From JAWVZU01 sp033722075 (GTDB lineage: Bacteria > Pseudomonadota > Gammaproteobacteria > Xanthomonadales > SZUA-38): a stretch of 32,671 bases of DNA. A program made the translations under genes and the position numbers. Shown here in pieces: positions 1 to 7,705 of this stretch (position 1 is its first letter; every line of letters starts with the position of its first letter). The stretch is taken from contig JAWVZU010000009.1 of the NCBI GenBank assembly GCA_033722075.1, positions 1 through 32,671 of the forward strand, in the 5' to 3' direction. The notes under the pieces are model-generated. The model did not search any database, had not been told where the DNA came from, and saw only the letters and a program-made list of their open reading frames with translations.

Positions 1-463
1 AGGACGCACCGTCCTTCAGGATCTCGATCCGCTTGACCACTGCAACGGGGAAGTTGTTGAGGTCAACGATACCGGTCAGGTTGGAGGTAAAGCGGCGACC
101 GTTAAGGAGAACCAGCAACCGGGTCGTACCCAGGTTGCGGAGGTCCAGACGGGTTTCACCGTTACCACCGTTGTTGAACTGAGTGTTCAGTGCGGAGCCT
201 GCAATGGGCAGGTCCTGGAGCAGATCACCGACCGAGGTCAACCCGGTCCGCTCGATCTCCTCACGCTGAATCACGAATACCGGAGACGCACTTTCGATAT
301 CGGCGCGCTTGATGCGCGAACCGGTTACCTCAATGCGATCCAGTTCTGCCGTGTCTTCGTCCTGGTCTTGCGCGAGGGCAATTCCGGACGCTCCGAGCGA
401 GGCCACTCCCGCGGCCAGCGCACAGTGCACGGCTGAATAGAGAGGATTGCGCTTATTACTCAT
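1..463 (-). CDS. TonB-dependent receptor, N-terminal part (runs off the window)
   Basis: The reading frame starts at an ATG (complement of 461-463) and stays open to the window edge, giving 154 codons. The N-terminus (MSNKRNPLYSAVHCALAAG...) looks like a signal peptide ending near ALAQ. It is followed by a TonB-box-like stretch (LDRIEVTGSRIKRADIE) and a plug domain with the typical runs SVGDLLQDLP, LRNLGTTRLLVLLNGRR and VVKRIEILKDGAS. Known members are outer-membrane beta-barrels that import substrates using TonB energy. The VTGSRIKR signature belongs to the large receptor class common in Xanthomonas, Caulobacter and marine gammaproteobacteria, often for glycans or peptides rather than siderophores. 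A Shine-Dalgarno GGGAGAG lies 7 nt before the ATG. The gene follows the CRTAC1-TPR-oxygenase operon on the same strand, across a 343-nt gap. The substrate cannot be told because the barrel is missing. Confidence 0.93.
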   Translation of the reverse strand, partial: MSNKRNPLYSAVHCALAAGVASLGASGIALAQDQDEDTAELDRIEVTGSRIKRADIESASPVFVIQREEIERTGLTSVGDLLQDLPIAGSALNTQFNNGGNGETRLDLRNLGTTRLLVLLNGRRFTSNLTGIVDLNNFPVAVVKRIEILKDGAS

Positions 464-806
464 GTAAAGACTCTCCCAGCCTTATGTTTCGATTGGCACT
501 CGAAAACAGTTAACGGGACTATGCGATTTGTTCTTCCTTGGGCATAGCAAAAAAGTACCCCTCCATGGGAGTGGAGCGGATCTTAGCACTAAGCGCAAAC
601 GAAATAAAACCGTAAAATGAAGTTAAATAATTGTTAAGCGGCAAATGAGACGATCCGCAACAGCCCTATTTTGTTGCGAGAAAACAACATCTGTGGCGCC
701 AAAGCCGCATGACTTCTGGGCTAGGGACGTTTTGCCCCGACCCTATCGCCGGGCCGGAATCACCGGTGTGTCGAAAATTGCGTATCTGTCACCTGTCAGG
801 CCGGAG
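464..806. other. 343-nt intergenic region between oxygenase gene and TonB receptor
   Basis: No convincing gene is seen. The part next to the receptor (about 540-645) is clearly AT-rich for this genome and probably holds the receptor promoter and a leader of roughly 110 nt. A small inverted repeat (TTGTT...AACAA) lies near 671-689. No strong T-tailed terminator hairpin was found after the oxygenase stop at 807, so read-through from the upstream operon is possible. Confidence 0.5.
580..608 (-). promoter_or_regulatory. Possible promoter of the TonB receptor at 1-463
   Basis: On the minus strand a -10-like TAAGAT (580-585) lies 17 nt from a weak -35-like TTTATT (603-608), in the only AT-rich part of the gap. 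The -35 match is poor, so the call rests mainly on position and composition. Confidence 0.3.
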
Positions 807-1463
807 CTAGAAGACCAACTGCATTCCGGGCCGCCTGGCCAGCACGTCGAAGGCGATCACCGCGCGCCTGCGGTCTCCCTTGAAGGGGTGCACATAATGC
901 ATGTAATAGGGAGGAAAGAGGACCAGCTTCCCCTCCCGGGGATGCAGCCTGCGGGTCGCGCTGTAGCCGTGATAGGTCGAAGCCTGGATCGGATTGACGA
1001 ACTCGATGCGCCCCTCCGGATTCGGCCGGTCTCCCGGCAGGCGCACGTAATACACCGCGCTGGCGAGGTTGCTGTCGGTCGGATGGTAATGCGGGCCCTG
1101 CCAGTCCCCGGGCGCCAGCAGGTTGGCCCAGCCGACCAGCCAGGGATCCATCTGCGAGGCCTCGTCGCCGAAGACCGCTTCCAGGTAGGTCCGGACCGCC
1201 GGCAGCAGAATGTCATCGCGCAACTCGCGCACTGCATCGGATTCCAGGGTGAACAGGTTGGACTCGGTAGAGGTCTGGTAACCCCCCTGGGTGGAGATCT
1301 TGCCGGATTTCACCGCATTCTCCGGCGTATCCGCATAGCGCTCGGCAAGCCCTTCGATCAGTTCGAACAGGCGCTCATTCAGCTCCGCAACCCCGTCGAA
1401 ATCGCGCTGCATGACGAGAATCGGATAGTGATTCTCCAGCTGGTCCTTGAACGTCGTGCTCAC
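807..1463 (-). CDS. Putative 2-oxoglutarate/Fe(II)-dependent oxygenase (TIGR02466-like)
   Basis: This 218-residue protein fits the small family of putative 2OG-Fe(II) oxygenases known as TIGR02466 / 2OG-FeII_Oxy_5. The iron-binding region is visible as HYHPTDSNLASAVYYV (about residues 125-140), followed by the strand EGRIEFVNP. A distal HYVHPFKGDRRRAVIAFDV segment (about 188-206) supplies the third histidine and the arginine expected to hold 2-oxoglutarate. There is no signal peptide, so it should be cytoplasmic. The substrate is unknown; related enzymes hydroxylate proteins or small molecules. Its ATG overlaps the stop of the TPR gene (ATGA, 4 nt), so it is the third gene of an operon with two exported proteins. 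A cytoplasmic oxygenase coupled to exported partners suggests modification of a peptide or protein before export, but this is inference. Confidence 0.8.
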   Translation of the reverse strand: MSTTFKDQLENHYPILVMQRDFDGVAELNERLFELIEGLAERYADTPENAVKSGKISTQGGYQTSTESNLFTLESDAVRELRDDILLPAVRTYLEAVFGDEASQMDPWLVGWANLLAPGDWQGPHYHPTDSNLASAVYYVRLPGDRPNPEGRIEFVNPIQASTYHGYSATRRLHPREGKLVLFPPYYMHYVHPFKGDRRRAVIAFDVLARRPGMQLVF

Positions 1464-3040
1464 TGGCGATCCTCCGGTGTGAGGCGCGGCGGGTCCAGCA
1501 GGGGTTGCTCCTCACCCCAGGGCTCGGCTGCCGGCCGCCCCGCCCGATAGGCCTCCAGCGTCGGCTTCATGCGTTCCACGAGTTCCGTCAGCCCGTCCCG
1601 CACGGCCATGAACATCGCCTGGGACTGGAAATCCACGGCCGCGTCGAAATTGCCATGGGCCGCTTCGGTCATGGCAACCGTCTGGACCACCGCCAGCTGC
1701 GGGGACAGCGCATACATGTTGCGAGCAGCGTTCAGCGCGTTGGCGCGGGCCCGGTCGTCCGCTTCCGGGCAGGTCGCCGCGACACGGGAATAGGCGGTCA
1801 GAGCCTCGAAGTTCTCGGGCAGGCGCTCCACCAGGTTCAAAAGCGTGCCCAGAGCCTGGCCACAGCGCCCGCTCTCGTGCTCGGCAATAGCCTGGCGCAG
1901 CAGGAGTTCCGACCGGCCCGGTCGCAGCTGGAACGCGGCCGCATACTGGCGGGCGGCCTCGTTGAAAAGATCGGCCCGCATCAGGTTGTTGGCCAGCAGC
2001 AAGCGCGCCTCGAACATCTGGGGCTGGTGCTCGACGGCCTGCTGGTAGTAGTAGCGAGCGGTCTCATCATTGCCATCAAGCTCGAACATCGCCCCCATGT
2101 TGAAATGAGCCAGCGCGTTGTCGGGATGGGCCTCGATGACCTTCAACAACTCGGCAATGCCCCCGGCGATGTTGCCGTTCGCCTCAAGCATGCGTGCGTA
2201 ATTGATCCGCGCTTCGGGACTTTCGGGATTGGCTTCGACCGCCTGGCGCATGAGCTGCAGCGCCGCCTGGAAGTCCTTGTTGCGAGCCGCCGAAAGGCCC
2301 AGGCTGATGTAATAGGCATAGGATCCGGACAGACCGCGCATCCGCTGGTAGAGCGGATCGGGGAATACCACCTCCTGCGGCCCGCGCTGGGTCAGGTGGG
2401 TGCGCGCCAGGTCCGTGTCCCCCAGGGCCCGATAGCTGAGCCCGAGCGGATAATGCAACTGAGTGGCCTGGGGCTGCAGTTCCAGCGCCCGCTCGAAGTG
2501 TTCAACGGCAGCCGCGTGATCGCCCCCCTGCGCGGCCAGAAGTCCCAGATCGGCATGGATTGCGGCCACGTCGGGATATTCGCCCACCAGGTCCTGCAGC
2601 AGATGCTCGGCCCGCTGGGTGCGCCCGGCGTCGATCAGGGCCCGGGCGAGGCGGATTCGCGCCGGCACGTAGTCCGGGTTGTGCTCCAGACTGGCCTGGA
2701 ACTGCTCGATGGCCTGTTCGAACTCGCCATCAGCGCGCGCCAGGATGCCCAGGAAATAGGGCCAGCGCGCATCGGCCGGCGCAAGCTCCGCCGCATTCCG
2801 ATAGGCCTGCTGGGCGGGAATGAACTGTTCGTGCGCCTGGTAGACCATGGCCAGGCGCCCGTAGTCCTCGCCGCTGGGCTGCTCTTTTGCGTCGAGTTCT
2901 GCCTGCGCCTCGCGGATGATCTCGGCCACGGTTCCGCGGAAAGCGTCCGGATCCGGGTGATCGACCCGCTCCAGCGCCGCCGCCGGCGAGAGCAGCAGAG
3001 CGAATGTCAGCGCAGCCGGCAACAATTCAATCGGGCGCAT
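1460..3040 (-). CDS. Exported tetratricopeptide-repeat protein
   Basis: This 526-residue protein starts with a clear signal peptide (MRPIELLPAALTFALLLSPAAA-LE). About ten TPR units follow, between residues 55 and 490. Good examples are the helices around AEHLLQDLVGEYPDVAAIHADLG, AVEHFERALELQPQ, ALQLMRQAVEANPESPEARINYA and ARYYYQQAVEHQPQMFEARLLLA. TPR arrays are protein-protein scaffolds; here it would act in the periplasm. The C-terminal 25 residues are proline-rich and low in complexity. The start overlaps the end of the upstream FG-GAP gene by 14 nt, and its stop overlaps the oxygenase start by 4 nt, so the three genes are almost certainly co-translated. No enzyme domain is seen. The likely role is to organise the FG-GAP/UnbV partner, which is inferred only from gene order. 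Confidence 0.85.
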   Translation of the reverse strand: MRPIELLPAALTFALLLSPAAALERVDHPDPDAFRGTVAEIIREAQAELDAKEQPSGEDYGRLAMVYQAHEQFIPAQQAYRNAAELAPADARWPYFLGILARADGEFEQAIEQFQASLEHNPDYVPARIRLARALIDAGRTQRAEHLLQDLVGEYPDVAAIHADLGLLAAQGGDHAAAVEHFERALELQPQATQLHYPLGLSYRALGDTDLARTHLTQRGPQEVVFPDPLYQRMRGLSGSYAYYISLGLSAARNKDFQAALQLMRQAVEANPESPEARINYARMLEANGNIAGGIAELLKVIEAHPDNALAHFNMGAMFELDGNDETARYYYQQAVEHQPQMFEARLLLANNLMRADLFNEAARQYAAAFQLRPGRSELLLRQAIAEHESGRCGQALGTLLNLVERLPENFEALTAYSRVAATCPEADDRARANALNAARNMYALSPQLAVVQTVAMTEAAHGNFDAAVDFQSQAMFMAVRDGLTELVERMKPTLEAYRAGRPAAEPWGEEQPLLDPPRLTPEDRQ

Positions 3041-4736
3041 GGCCTGGCTTCCTTATGGTGTAGTAGCGGCCCGGAGGCAGGTCGGGCACCTGGTGCGTCG
3101 AGCCGTCCGGATAGGTGATCTTGACGGTCACCGGATCGCGATGGTTGCCGAGCCCGAAGAGGACCCGGGGATCGTGGGCCGAAACGTAGCTGCCGTCGGT
3201 CCGCGACCGTCTGAGCAGGTTCCGCTCCGGCAGGGCCACCGTGGCCTGGGCGCCGACCATGTCCTGTCGCCCCTCGGGCCCGGTGAGGCGCACGCCCAGC
3301 CAGCTTCGGTCCTGTCCCACCTGGTTGATCAGGACCTGGGCAGGACCCGCGTTATTGGTCACGACGATGTCCCAGTCCCCGTCATTGTCCAGGTCACCGA
3401 AGGCCGCACCGCGGCTGACCGTTTCCGCGGTGAAGGCCGGTCCGGCCGCTTCGCTCACGTCCTCGTATTTCCCATCGACGTTGCGCCACAGCTGGTTGCG
3501 CTGCTTGAGCGGCAGTGGATCGCCGGCGCGGTCCTGAGACTCCACCTTGACGACGGCGCCGTTGGCCGACATCAGGTCCAGCCAGCCGTCGTTGTCGTAG
3601 TCGAACCAGAGCGTCCCGAAGCCGGTGAAGGCAAAACTGCTCTTGCCGAGCACGCTGGTTCCCGTCTGGTCCATGAACCAGCCCTGCCCGTCGTTCACAT
3701 ATAAGGTGTTGGTCTGGCGATCGAGGTGGGTCATGAACAGGTCCAGATCACCGTCCGCATCGAAATCGCCGGCGTCCACGCCCATGCTGGCTTCGGGCGT
3801 TCCCGCCATGTTGACGGCGACACCGGCCAACAGCGCTTCGTCGACGAACCGGCCGCCGCCCTGGTTCAACCAGAGATTGTTCGCGGCGCCGTCGTTGGCC
3901 ACGTAGAGATCGGTCCGGCCGTCCCCGTTGAAGTCCCCGGTCACGATCCCGAGCCCGGGCCCCTCGACGGTGGCGATGCCGGCCCGGGCAGTCGCATCCT
4001 CGAAGGTACCGTCACCGCGGTTGCGAAGAAGCCGGTCGGAGACGGGCTCATAGGATTGCGGCGAGCAGTAGTCGGGCTCGTCATAGTGGGTGCGGCAGGT
4101 CTTGGCGGTCTCGAAGGAAAAGCTGACGTAGTTCACGACATAGATGTCCTGCCATCCGTCCCCGTCGAAGTCGACGAAGGCGGCGGTGACCGACCAGCGG
4201 GGATCGTCCGCACCGGCCGCTTCGGTCACGTCCCGAAAGGTGCCGTCGCCCTGGTTGAGCAGGAGCTGATTGGGACCGAAGTTGCTGAGGTAGAGATCCG
4301 GGTGGCCGTCGTTGTTGACGTCACCGACGGACACCCCCATCCCGTAGCCGCGCGCGACATGGATGCCGCTTTCGGCCGTCACGTCGGTAAAGCGCAGGGA
4401 ATCGGGTTTTCCGGTTTCCAGGTCATTGCGGTACAACCGGTCCGACAGGGGTTGCGGGTGCCTGGGTGGGTAGGTTGCCTGATCCACAGGTCGATCCGGC
4501 CCGAGCATGCGGCCCTGCACCAGGTAGAGGTCCATGTCGCCGTCCCCGTCATAGTCGAGCACGGCCGCACCCGCGCCCATCATTTCCGGAAAATAGGTCT
4601 GACCCGACATGCCGTTGAAATGCACGAAATCGACGCCCAGCGCCGCCGCCCGGTCCTCGAACAAGGAAGCAGCCTGGGCGGAACCGAGAAGCACACCGCC
4701 CAGGACGAGCGTTGCTGTGGGTGCCGTCAATCGCAT
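3027..4736 (-). CDS. CRTAC1-family protein: secreted FG-GAP/VCBS propeller with ASPIC/UnbV C-terminus
   Basis: This 569-residue protein has a signal peptide (MRLTAPTATLVLGGVLLGSAQA-AS). At least seven calcium-loop motifs of FG-GAP/VCBS type follow: DYDGDGDMDLY, DVNNDGHPDLY, DFDGDGWQDIY, DFNGDGRTDLY, DFDADGDLDLF, DYDNDGWLDLM and DLDNDGDWDIV. They predict a seven-bladed, calcium-stabilised beta-propeller. The last ~100 residues (SWLGVRLTGPEGRQDMVGAQ... YVSAHDPRVLFGLG ... VKITYPDGSTHQV) match the ASPIC/UnbV domain. Such proteins are exported and probably bind other molecules; the biochemical function is not established. It is the first gene of the operon with the TPR protein and the oxygenase. 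The start codon at 4736 has no Shine-Dalgarno sequence, and a promoter-like element ends only 9 nt upstream, so the transcript may be leaderless. Confidence 0.9.
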   Translation of the reverse strand: MRLTAPTATLVLGGVLLGSAQAASLFEDRAAALGVDFVHFNGMSGQTYFPEMMGAGAAVLDYDGDGDMDLYLVQGRMLGPDRPVDQATYPPRHPQPLSDRLYRNDLETGKPDSLRFTDVTAESGIHVARGYGMGVSVGDVNNDGHPDLYLSNFGPNQLLLNQGDGTFRDVTEAAGADDPRWSVTAAFVDFDGDGWQDIYVVNYVSFSFETAKTCRTHYDEPDYCSPQSYEPVSDRLLRNRGDGTFEDATARAGIATVEGPGLGIVTGDFNGDGRTDLYVANDGAANNLWLNQGGGRFVDEALLAGVAVNMAGTPEASMGVDAGDFDADGDLDLFMTHLDRQTNTLYVNDGQGWFMDQTGTSVLGKSSFAFTGFGTLWFDYDNDGWLDLMSANGAVVKVESQDRAGDPLPLKQRNQLWRNVDGKYEDVSEAAGPAFTAETVSRGAAFGDLDNDGDWDIVVTNNAGPAQVLINQVGQDRSWLGVRLTGPEGRQDMVGAQATVALPERNLLRRSRTDGSYVSAHDPRVLFGLGNHRDPVTVKITYPDGSTHQVPDLPPGRYYTIRKPGHAPD

Positions 4737-4745
4737 AGCGGGCGA

Positions 4746-4773
4746 AGTATAGCCGCCCCGCAGGTCGCATCAA
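4746..4773 (-). promoter_or_regulatory. Promoter of the CRTAC1 operon, apparently leaderless
   Basis: On the minus strand, -35 TTGATG (4768-4773), a 16-nt spacer and -10 TATACT (4746-4751, 5 of 6 consensus bases). Only 9 nt separate the -10 from the ATG at 4736, so transcription should begin 2-4 nt before the start codon. Confidence 0.6.
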
Positions 4774-4819
4774 CCCGCACGGGCACATATTGCAGTGACC
4801 GGCAGCGAACACGGACAGT

Positions 4820-4849
4820 TTGCATACCCCCAAGCGCAATGGGTTAGAT
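4820..4849 (+). promoter_or_regulatory. Promoter of the TANGO2-family gene, apparently leaderless
   Basis: -35 TTGCAT (4820-4825), 18-nt spacer, -10 TTAGAT (4844-4849). Seven nt remain before the ATG at 4857, so the predicted transcription start falls at or next to the A of the start codon. No Shine-Dalgarno sequence precedes the gene. Confidence 0.6.
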
Positions 4850-4856
4850 TGAACCC

Positions 4857-5627
4857 ATGTGCCTCATTACCTTCGCCTACCGGAGCCACCCGGACTGGGA
4901 CCTGGTCGTCCTGGCCAACCGGGACGAATTCCATGCCCGGCCCAGCCGCCCGTGCCAGTGGTGGTCAACCCGGCCGGTGCTGGCGGGGAAGGACCTGCAG
5001 GCCGGGGGAACGTGGCTGGGCGTGGCGCGGAACGGGCGCTTTGCGGCGGTGACCAATTACCGGGAGGTACCGCCGGCGCAAGGCGAAAGATCGCGTGGCG
5101 AACTGCCACTGGACTTCCTGACCGGAGACCGGACGGCCGAGGCACACGCGGAGTGGCTGCTGCCGTCGGGCCGGCACTACGGTGGGTTCAATCTGCTCCT
5201 GTTCGACGGTGAGCGGTGCGTGCTCGTCTCCAATCGGCTGGCGGAGTTCGTCTCCCTGGAACCGGGGGTGCACGCGATCAGCAACGGCGGACTGGATACC
5301 GCCTGGCCGAAGGTGGTCCGCACCCGACGCCGACTCGAAATGGCAATCGCCGAAGGGCGCCTCGAGGAAGGCGATCTCCTGAACATTGTCCACGATGACC
5401 GCACCGCCCCGGCGGAACAACTGCCGGACACGGGCATCGGAGAAGAGCTGGAACGTTTCCTCTCGCCGCCCTTCATCCGGGGCGATCGCTATGGAACCCG
5501 CGCGAGCACCCTGCTGTGGCTGGGCGCGAACGGCGCCACGCTGGTCGAGCACCGTTACGGTCCGGAGGGCGCGCCCCTGGGGAGAACCCGGGAAGCATTC
5601 GAAGTGAAACGGTCCGACCGGCCATGA
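4857..5627 (+). CDS. NRDE family protein (TANGO2-like)
   Basis: This 256-residue protein has the defining family features: Cys2 directly after Met1 (MCLITFAYR), a possible N-terminal nucleophile as in Ntn hydrolases, and the NRDE signature at residues 21-24 (LANRDEFHARP). Also typical are the GTWLGVARNGRFAAVTNYRE segment (about 46-65), GGFNLLLFD, an ISNGGLD loop and the late RYGTRASTLLW motif (about 211-221). The human relative TANGO2 is linked to metabolic crises and has been connected with haem or lipid handling; the bacterial role is not settled. It is a single gene, divergent from the CRTAC1 operon across 120 nt and convergent with the DUF4097 gene across 91 nt. With no Shine-Dalgarno sequence and a -10 element 7 nt upstream, it is probably translated from a leaderless mRNA. 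Confidence 0.92.
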   Translation: MCLITFAYRSHPDWDLVVLANRDEFHARPSRPCQWWSTRPVLAGKDLQAGGTWLGVARNGRFAAVTNYREVPPAQGERSRGELPLDFLTGDRTAEAHAEWLLPSGRHYGGFNLLLFDGERCVLVSNRLAEFVSLEPGVHAISNGGLDTAWPKVVRTRRRLEMAIAEGRLEEGDLLNIVHDDRTAPAEQLPDTGIGEELERFLSPPFIRGDRYGTRASTLLWLGANGATLVEHRYGPEGAPLGRTREAFEVKRSDRP

Positions 5628-5718
5628 CAACTGGTGACAAGCCACTTCGCGAGGACCAGGAACGGGGGCTCAGGGCGGGCGCTACAGCGCGGCGCGCTGG
5701 CCACCCGGCCCCGACGGA

Positions 5719-6597
5719 TTAATCCGAGCGGATCCGCAGATCGCCGGAGAAACTCTCGATGCGAATCCGGGCCTCACCGGCACCGGCCACGAACTCGAGG
5801 CTCTTGTGCGGACCGTGCTTGGCGGAGCGAACCTCCCCGCGATTGGACTTGATGGACCCGGAGAAGCTCTCCGCCTCGCAGCGCGCCGACAGGCTCTCGG
5901 GGAGATGCAGGTCGACGTCACCGCTCAGGCTCTCGATGGTCATCGAGGCGGTCTCGCTCAGGTCCACGTAGAGTTCCAGGTCCCCGGAAACGCTTTCGAA
6001 GCGAGCGTCGCTGAGCACGCCCGACTTGAGGTAGACCTCGCCGGACACGGTGGTCACCTCCACCTCGCCGGTGAGCCCGGAGGTGTCGATGTCGCCGCTG
6101 ACGGAACTGAACTTGGTGCGCTGCGCGGACCCGGTGAAGTCGATGTCGCCGCTGACGGTGCCCAGTTCGAGCAATTGCGTATCCGCCTCCACGTCGACAT
6201 CGCCGCTGACCGACGACACCTTGAGCCGCTCACCGGCAAGTCCGATGACATCGACCCGGGCGCTGATGCTGCCGACTTCCAGGCTCGCCTTGCGCGGCAT
6301 CTGCAGGTCGAGGATGGTCTCCTCCACGCCGCGCGAGTTGCGGGGAATCTCCACTTCGATCACGAGCTGGTTGCCGCGCTCCTCGACCACGAGGTCGCGC
6401 GAGCCGGCGCCGAGCTCTCCGGACAGGACCGCCTCGTCACGGTCCCAGCCGCTGACCCGAATCTCGCCCTTCACGTTCTTCACCACCACCAACGTGTCGG
6501 CATTCGCCGCGCGCGTGACGTCGATCGGCTCACCGGCCTGGACGGCTGCGGTGAGAACCAGGGCGCTCAAGAGCCCGGTCATTTGGATTCTCATCAT
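5719..6597 (-). CDS. Exported DUF4097 beta-strand repeat protein
   Basis: This is a signal-peptide protein (MMRIQMTGLLSALVLTAAVQAGEP) built of repeated beta units with a (S/T)-(V/L/F)-SG-(D/E/S) turn: SVSGDVDVE, TVSGDIDF, SVSGDIDTS, TVSGEVYL, SVSGDLELY, SLSGDVDLH, SFSGSIKS and SFSGDLRI. About eight copies lie between residues 125 and 290. This is the DUF4097 (putative adhesin) fold, expected to form a right-handed beta-helix-like sheet in the envelope. It is the last gene of a sigma/anti-sigma operon, so it may be the envelope output or a stress sensor. The upstream gene ends in ATATGATG, giving two candidate ATGs at 6597 (4-nt overlap with the stop) and 6594, both after GGAG. A further ATG at 6606 precedes that Shine-Dalgarno and is less likely. 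The function is unproven. Confidence 0.88.
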   Translation of the reverse strand: MMRIQMTGLLSALVLTAAVQAGEPIDVTRAANADTLVVVKNVKGEIRVSGWDRDEAVLSGELGAGSRDLVVEERGNQLVIEVEIPRNSRGVEETILDLQMPRKASLEVGSISARVDVIGLAGERLKVSSVSGDVDVEADTQLLELGTVSGDIDFTGSAQRTKFSSVSGDIDTSGLTGEVEVTTVSGEVYLKSGVLSDARFESVSGDLELYVDLSETASMTIESLSGDVDLHLPESLSARCEAESFSGSIKSNRGEVRSAKHGPHKSLEFVAGAGEARIRIESFSGDLRIRSD

Positions 6598-7124
6598 ATT
6601 CTCCATTCATCGGTGGGGCCGGCTCCCGCCAGCGCCAGGTCCTTCAACATTGAAATTCGCTTGCGATGCGCGTTCTCCAGCAGCTCCGCCAGATACAGCG
6701 CATCGGGATTCTCTTCCAGGGCGGCGCGGATTTCCTCGGTCGCGTGCTGCAGGGTGCGCAAACCCAGCTGCAGCTGGGCCACTTCCTGGGAGTACGCCGG
6801 CTCGCCGATATGGCTCACCACCGTCTTCAGCGCCCCGGAGTACTGGATATCCACGTTGTTGGCATAGGTCAGTCCGCCGTTGGGAATCGGATAGGTGGCC
6901 GCTTGCGTGCCGCTGAGATCGTCCCGTTCCAGGCCGCTGCCCAGCCACAGGCTGACCGCCGCGCCGAGCACCACCGTCGCCGCAATCGCCAGCGACCTCA
7001 GAAAACCGCCGCGGCGACGCGCACCCAGCCCGGCCTCGATGCGGGGCCACAGGTCCGTGGGCGGATCGATCCGTTTTGGTAGCCGCCGCAATCGCTCATC
7101 CAGAAACTGTTCGTTCATGTTCAT
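6594..7124 (-). CDS. Putative membrane anti-sigma factor
   Basis: This ~176-residue protein lies directly behind an ECF sigma gene, with a 4-nt ATGA overlap at 7121-7124. The first ~45 residues are charged and cytoplasmic in type (MNMNEQFLDERLRRLPKRIDPPTDLWPRIEAGL). One membrane segment follows (FLRSLAIAATVVLGAAVSLWLG), then a ~110-residue outer part containing an LQLGLRTLQHATEEIRAALEENPDALYLAELLENAHRKR helix pair. That is the usual layout of a single-pass anti-sigma factor, although no zinc motif (HxxxCxxC) is visible. The call rests on position and topology, not on a recognised family signature. I chose the ATG at 7124; a GTG four codons upstream (7136) is possible, but the GGAG sequence overlaps it and cannot serve it. 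Confidence 0.7.
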   Translation of the reverse strand: MNMNEQFLDERLRRLPKRIDPPTDLWPRIEAGLGARRRGGFLRSLAIAATVVLGAAVSLWLGSGLERDDLSGTQAATYPIPNGGLTYANNVDIQYSGALKTVVSHIGEPAYSQEVAQLQLGLRTLQHATEEIRAALEENPDALYLAELLENAHRKRISMLKDLALAGAGPTDEWRI

Positions 7125-7699
7125 GTCTGCAACCACTCCTGCAGCAACTGTCGGGCCCGATGAAGCTGGGCCTTGGACGTGCCGACCGCCATGTCCGCAA
7201 TGCGGGCGATGTCTTCGTGGCGATAGCCTTCGATCGCATAAAGGACCAGCACCGTCCGTGCTCTCTCCGGCAACCGCGCAATCGCGTTCTCCAGGTCTTG
7301 GTCCAGCCCCGCCGGCGCTCGCCGGCCGCTCATCTGGCGGGTCACGTGCTCCTCCATGGGCTGCTCCATGTCCCGCCGGCGGATCAGCTTGCGCTTTTCG
7401 CCGATCACGTAGTTGACCGTCAGCCGGTGCATCCAGGTCCCGAAGGCGGAATCACCACGAAAGGACCCGATCTTCTCCCAGGCCCGGATAAACGCCTCCT
7501 GGACCATGTCGGCGGTCAGGGCCTCGTCATTGCCGCACAAACGCCAGCACAGGGCGTAGATTCTCGACTCGTTCGCCCGGTAAAGCGCTTCGAACGCCGC
7601 CCGCGACCCGTCCTGGGCCTGGCGAACCAGCTCCGCCTCGTCGACCTCGTCGCCGGGCGGCGCGGACTTGGAGTCCAATGCGATGGCCATCGCGTTCAT
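7121..7699 (-). CDS. RNA polymerase ECF-type sigma factor
   Basis: This 192-residue sigma-70 family protein contains only regions 2 and 4. Region 2 spans about residues 30-100 (FEALYRANESRIYALCWRL, DMVQEAFIRAWEKIGSFRGDSAFGTWMHRLTVN). Region 4 spans about 135-190 (LENAIARLPERARTVLVLYAIEGYRHEDIARI followed by the helix-turn-helix GTSKAQLHRARQLLQEWL). It directs RNA polymerase to stress or envelope promoters and is probably held inactive by the membrane protein encoded next. It heads the sigma/anti-sigma/DUF4097 operon. A likely self-recognised promoter (AACCTT, 15 nt, GTCTGA) ends only 6 nt before the ATG, so the mRNA may be leaderless. A second in-frame Met is at residue 4. Confidence 0.93.
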   Translation of the reverse strand: MNAMAIALDSKSAPPGDEVDEAELVRQAQDGSRAAFEALYRANESRIYALCWRLCGNDEALTADMVQEAFIRAWEKIGSFRGDSAFGTWMHRLTVNYVIGEKRKLIRRRDMEQPMEEHVTRQMSGRRAPAGLDQDLENAIARLPERARTVLVLYAIEGYRHEDIARIADMAVGTSKAQLHRARQLLQEWLQT

Positions 7700-7705
7700 G
7701 GTAAG

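Noticed and set aside
645..1550. Long open frame on the plus strand opposite the oxygenase gene
   Set aside because: It is the GC-rich reverse strand of the oxygenase and TPR genes, with no signal, domain or ribosome-binding site. The minus-strand frame shows clear family motifs.
1505..3118. 537-codon plus-strand frame across the TPR gene
   Set aside because: It is antisense to a protein with a signal peptide and repeated TPR units; the plus product has no repeats or domains.
5628..5718. Terminator between the convergent TANGO2 and DUF4097 genes
   Set aside because: The 91-nt gap is GC-rich but shows no clean stem with a T-run on either strand.
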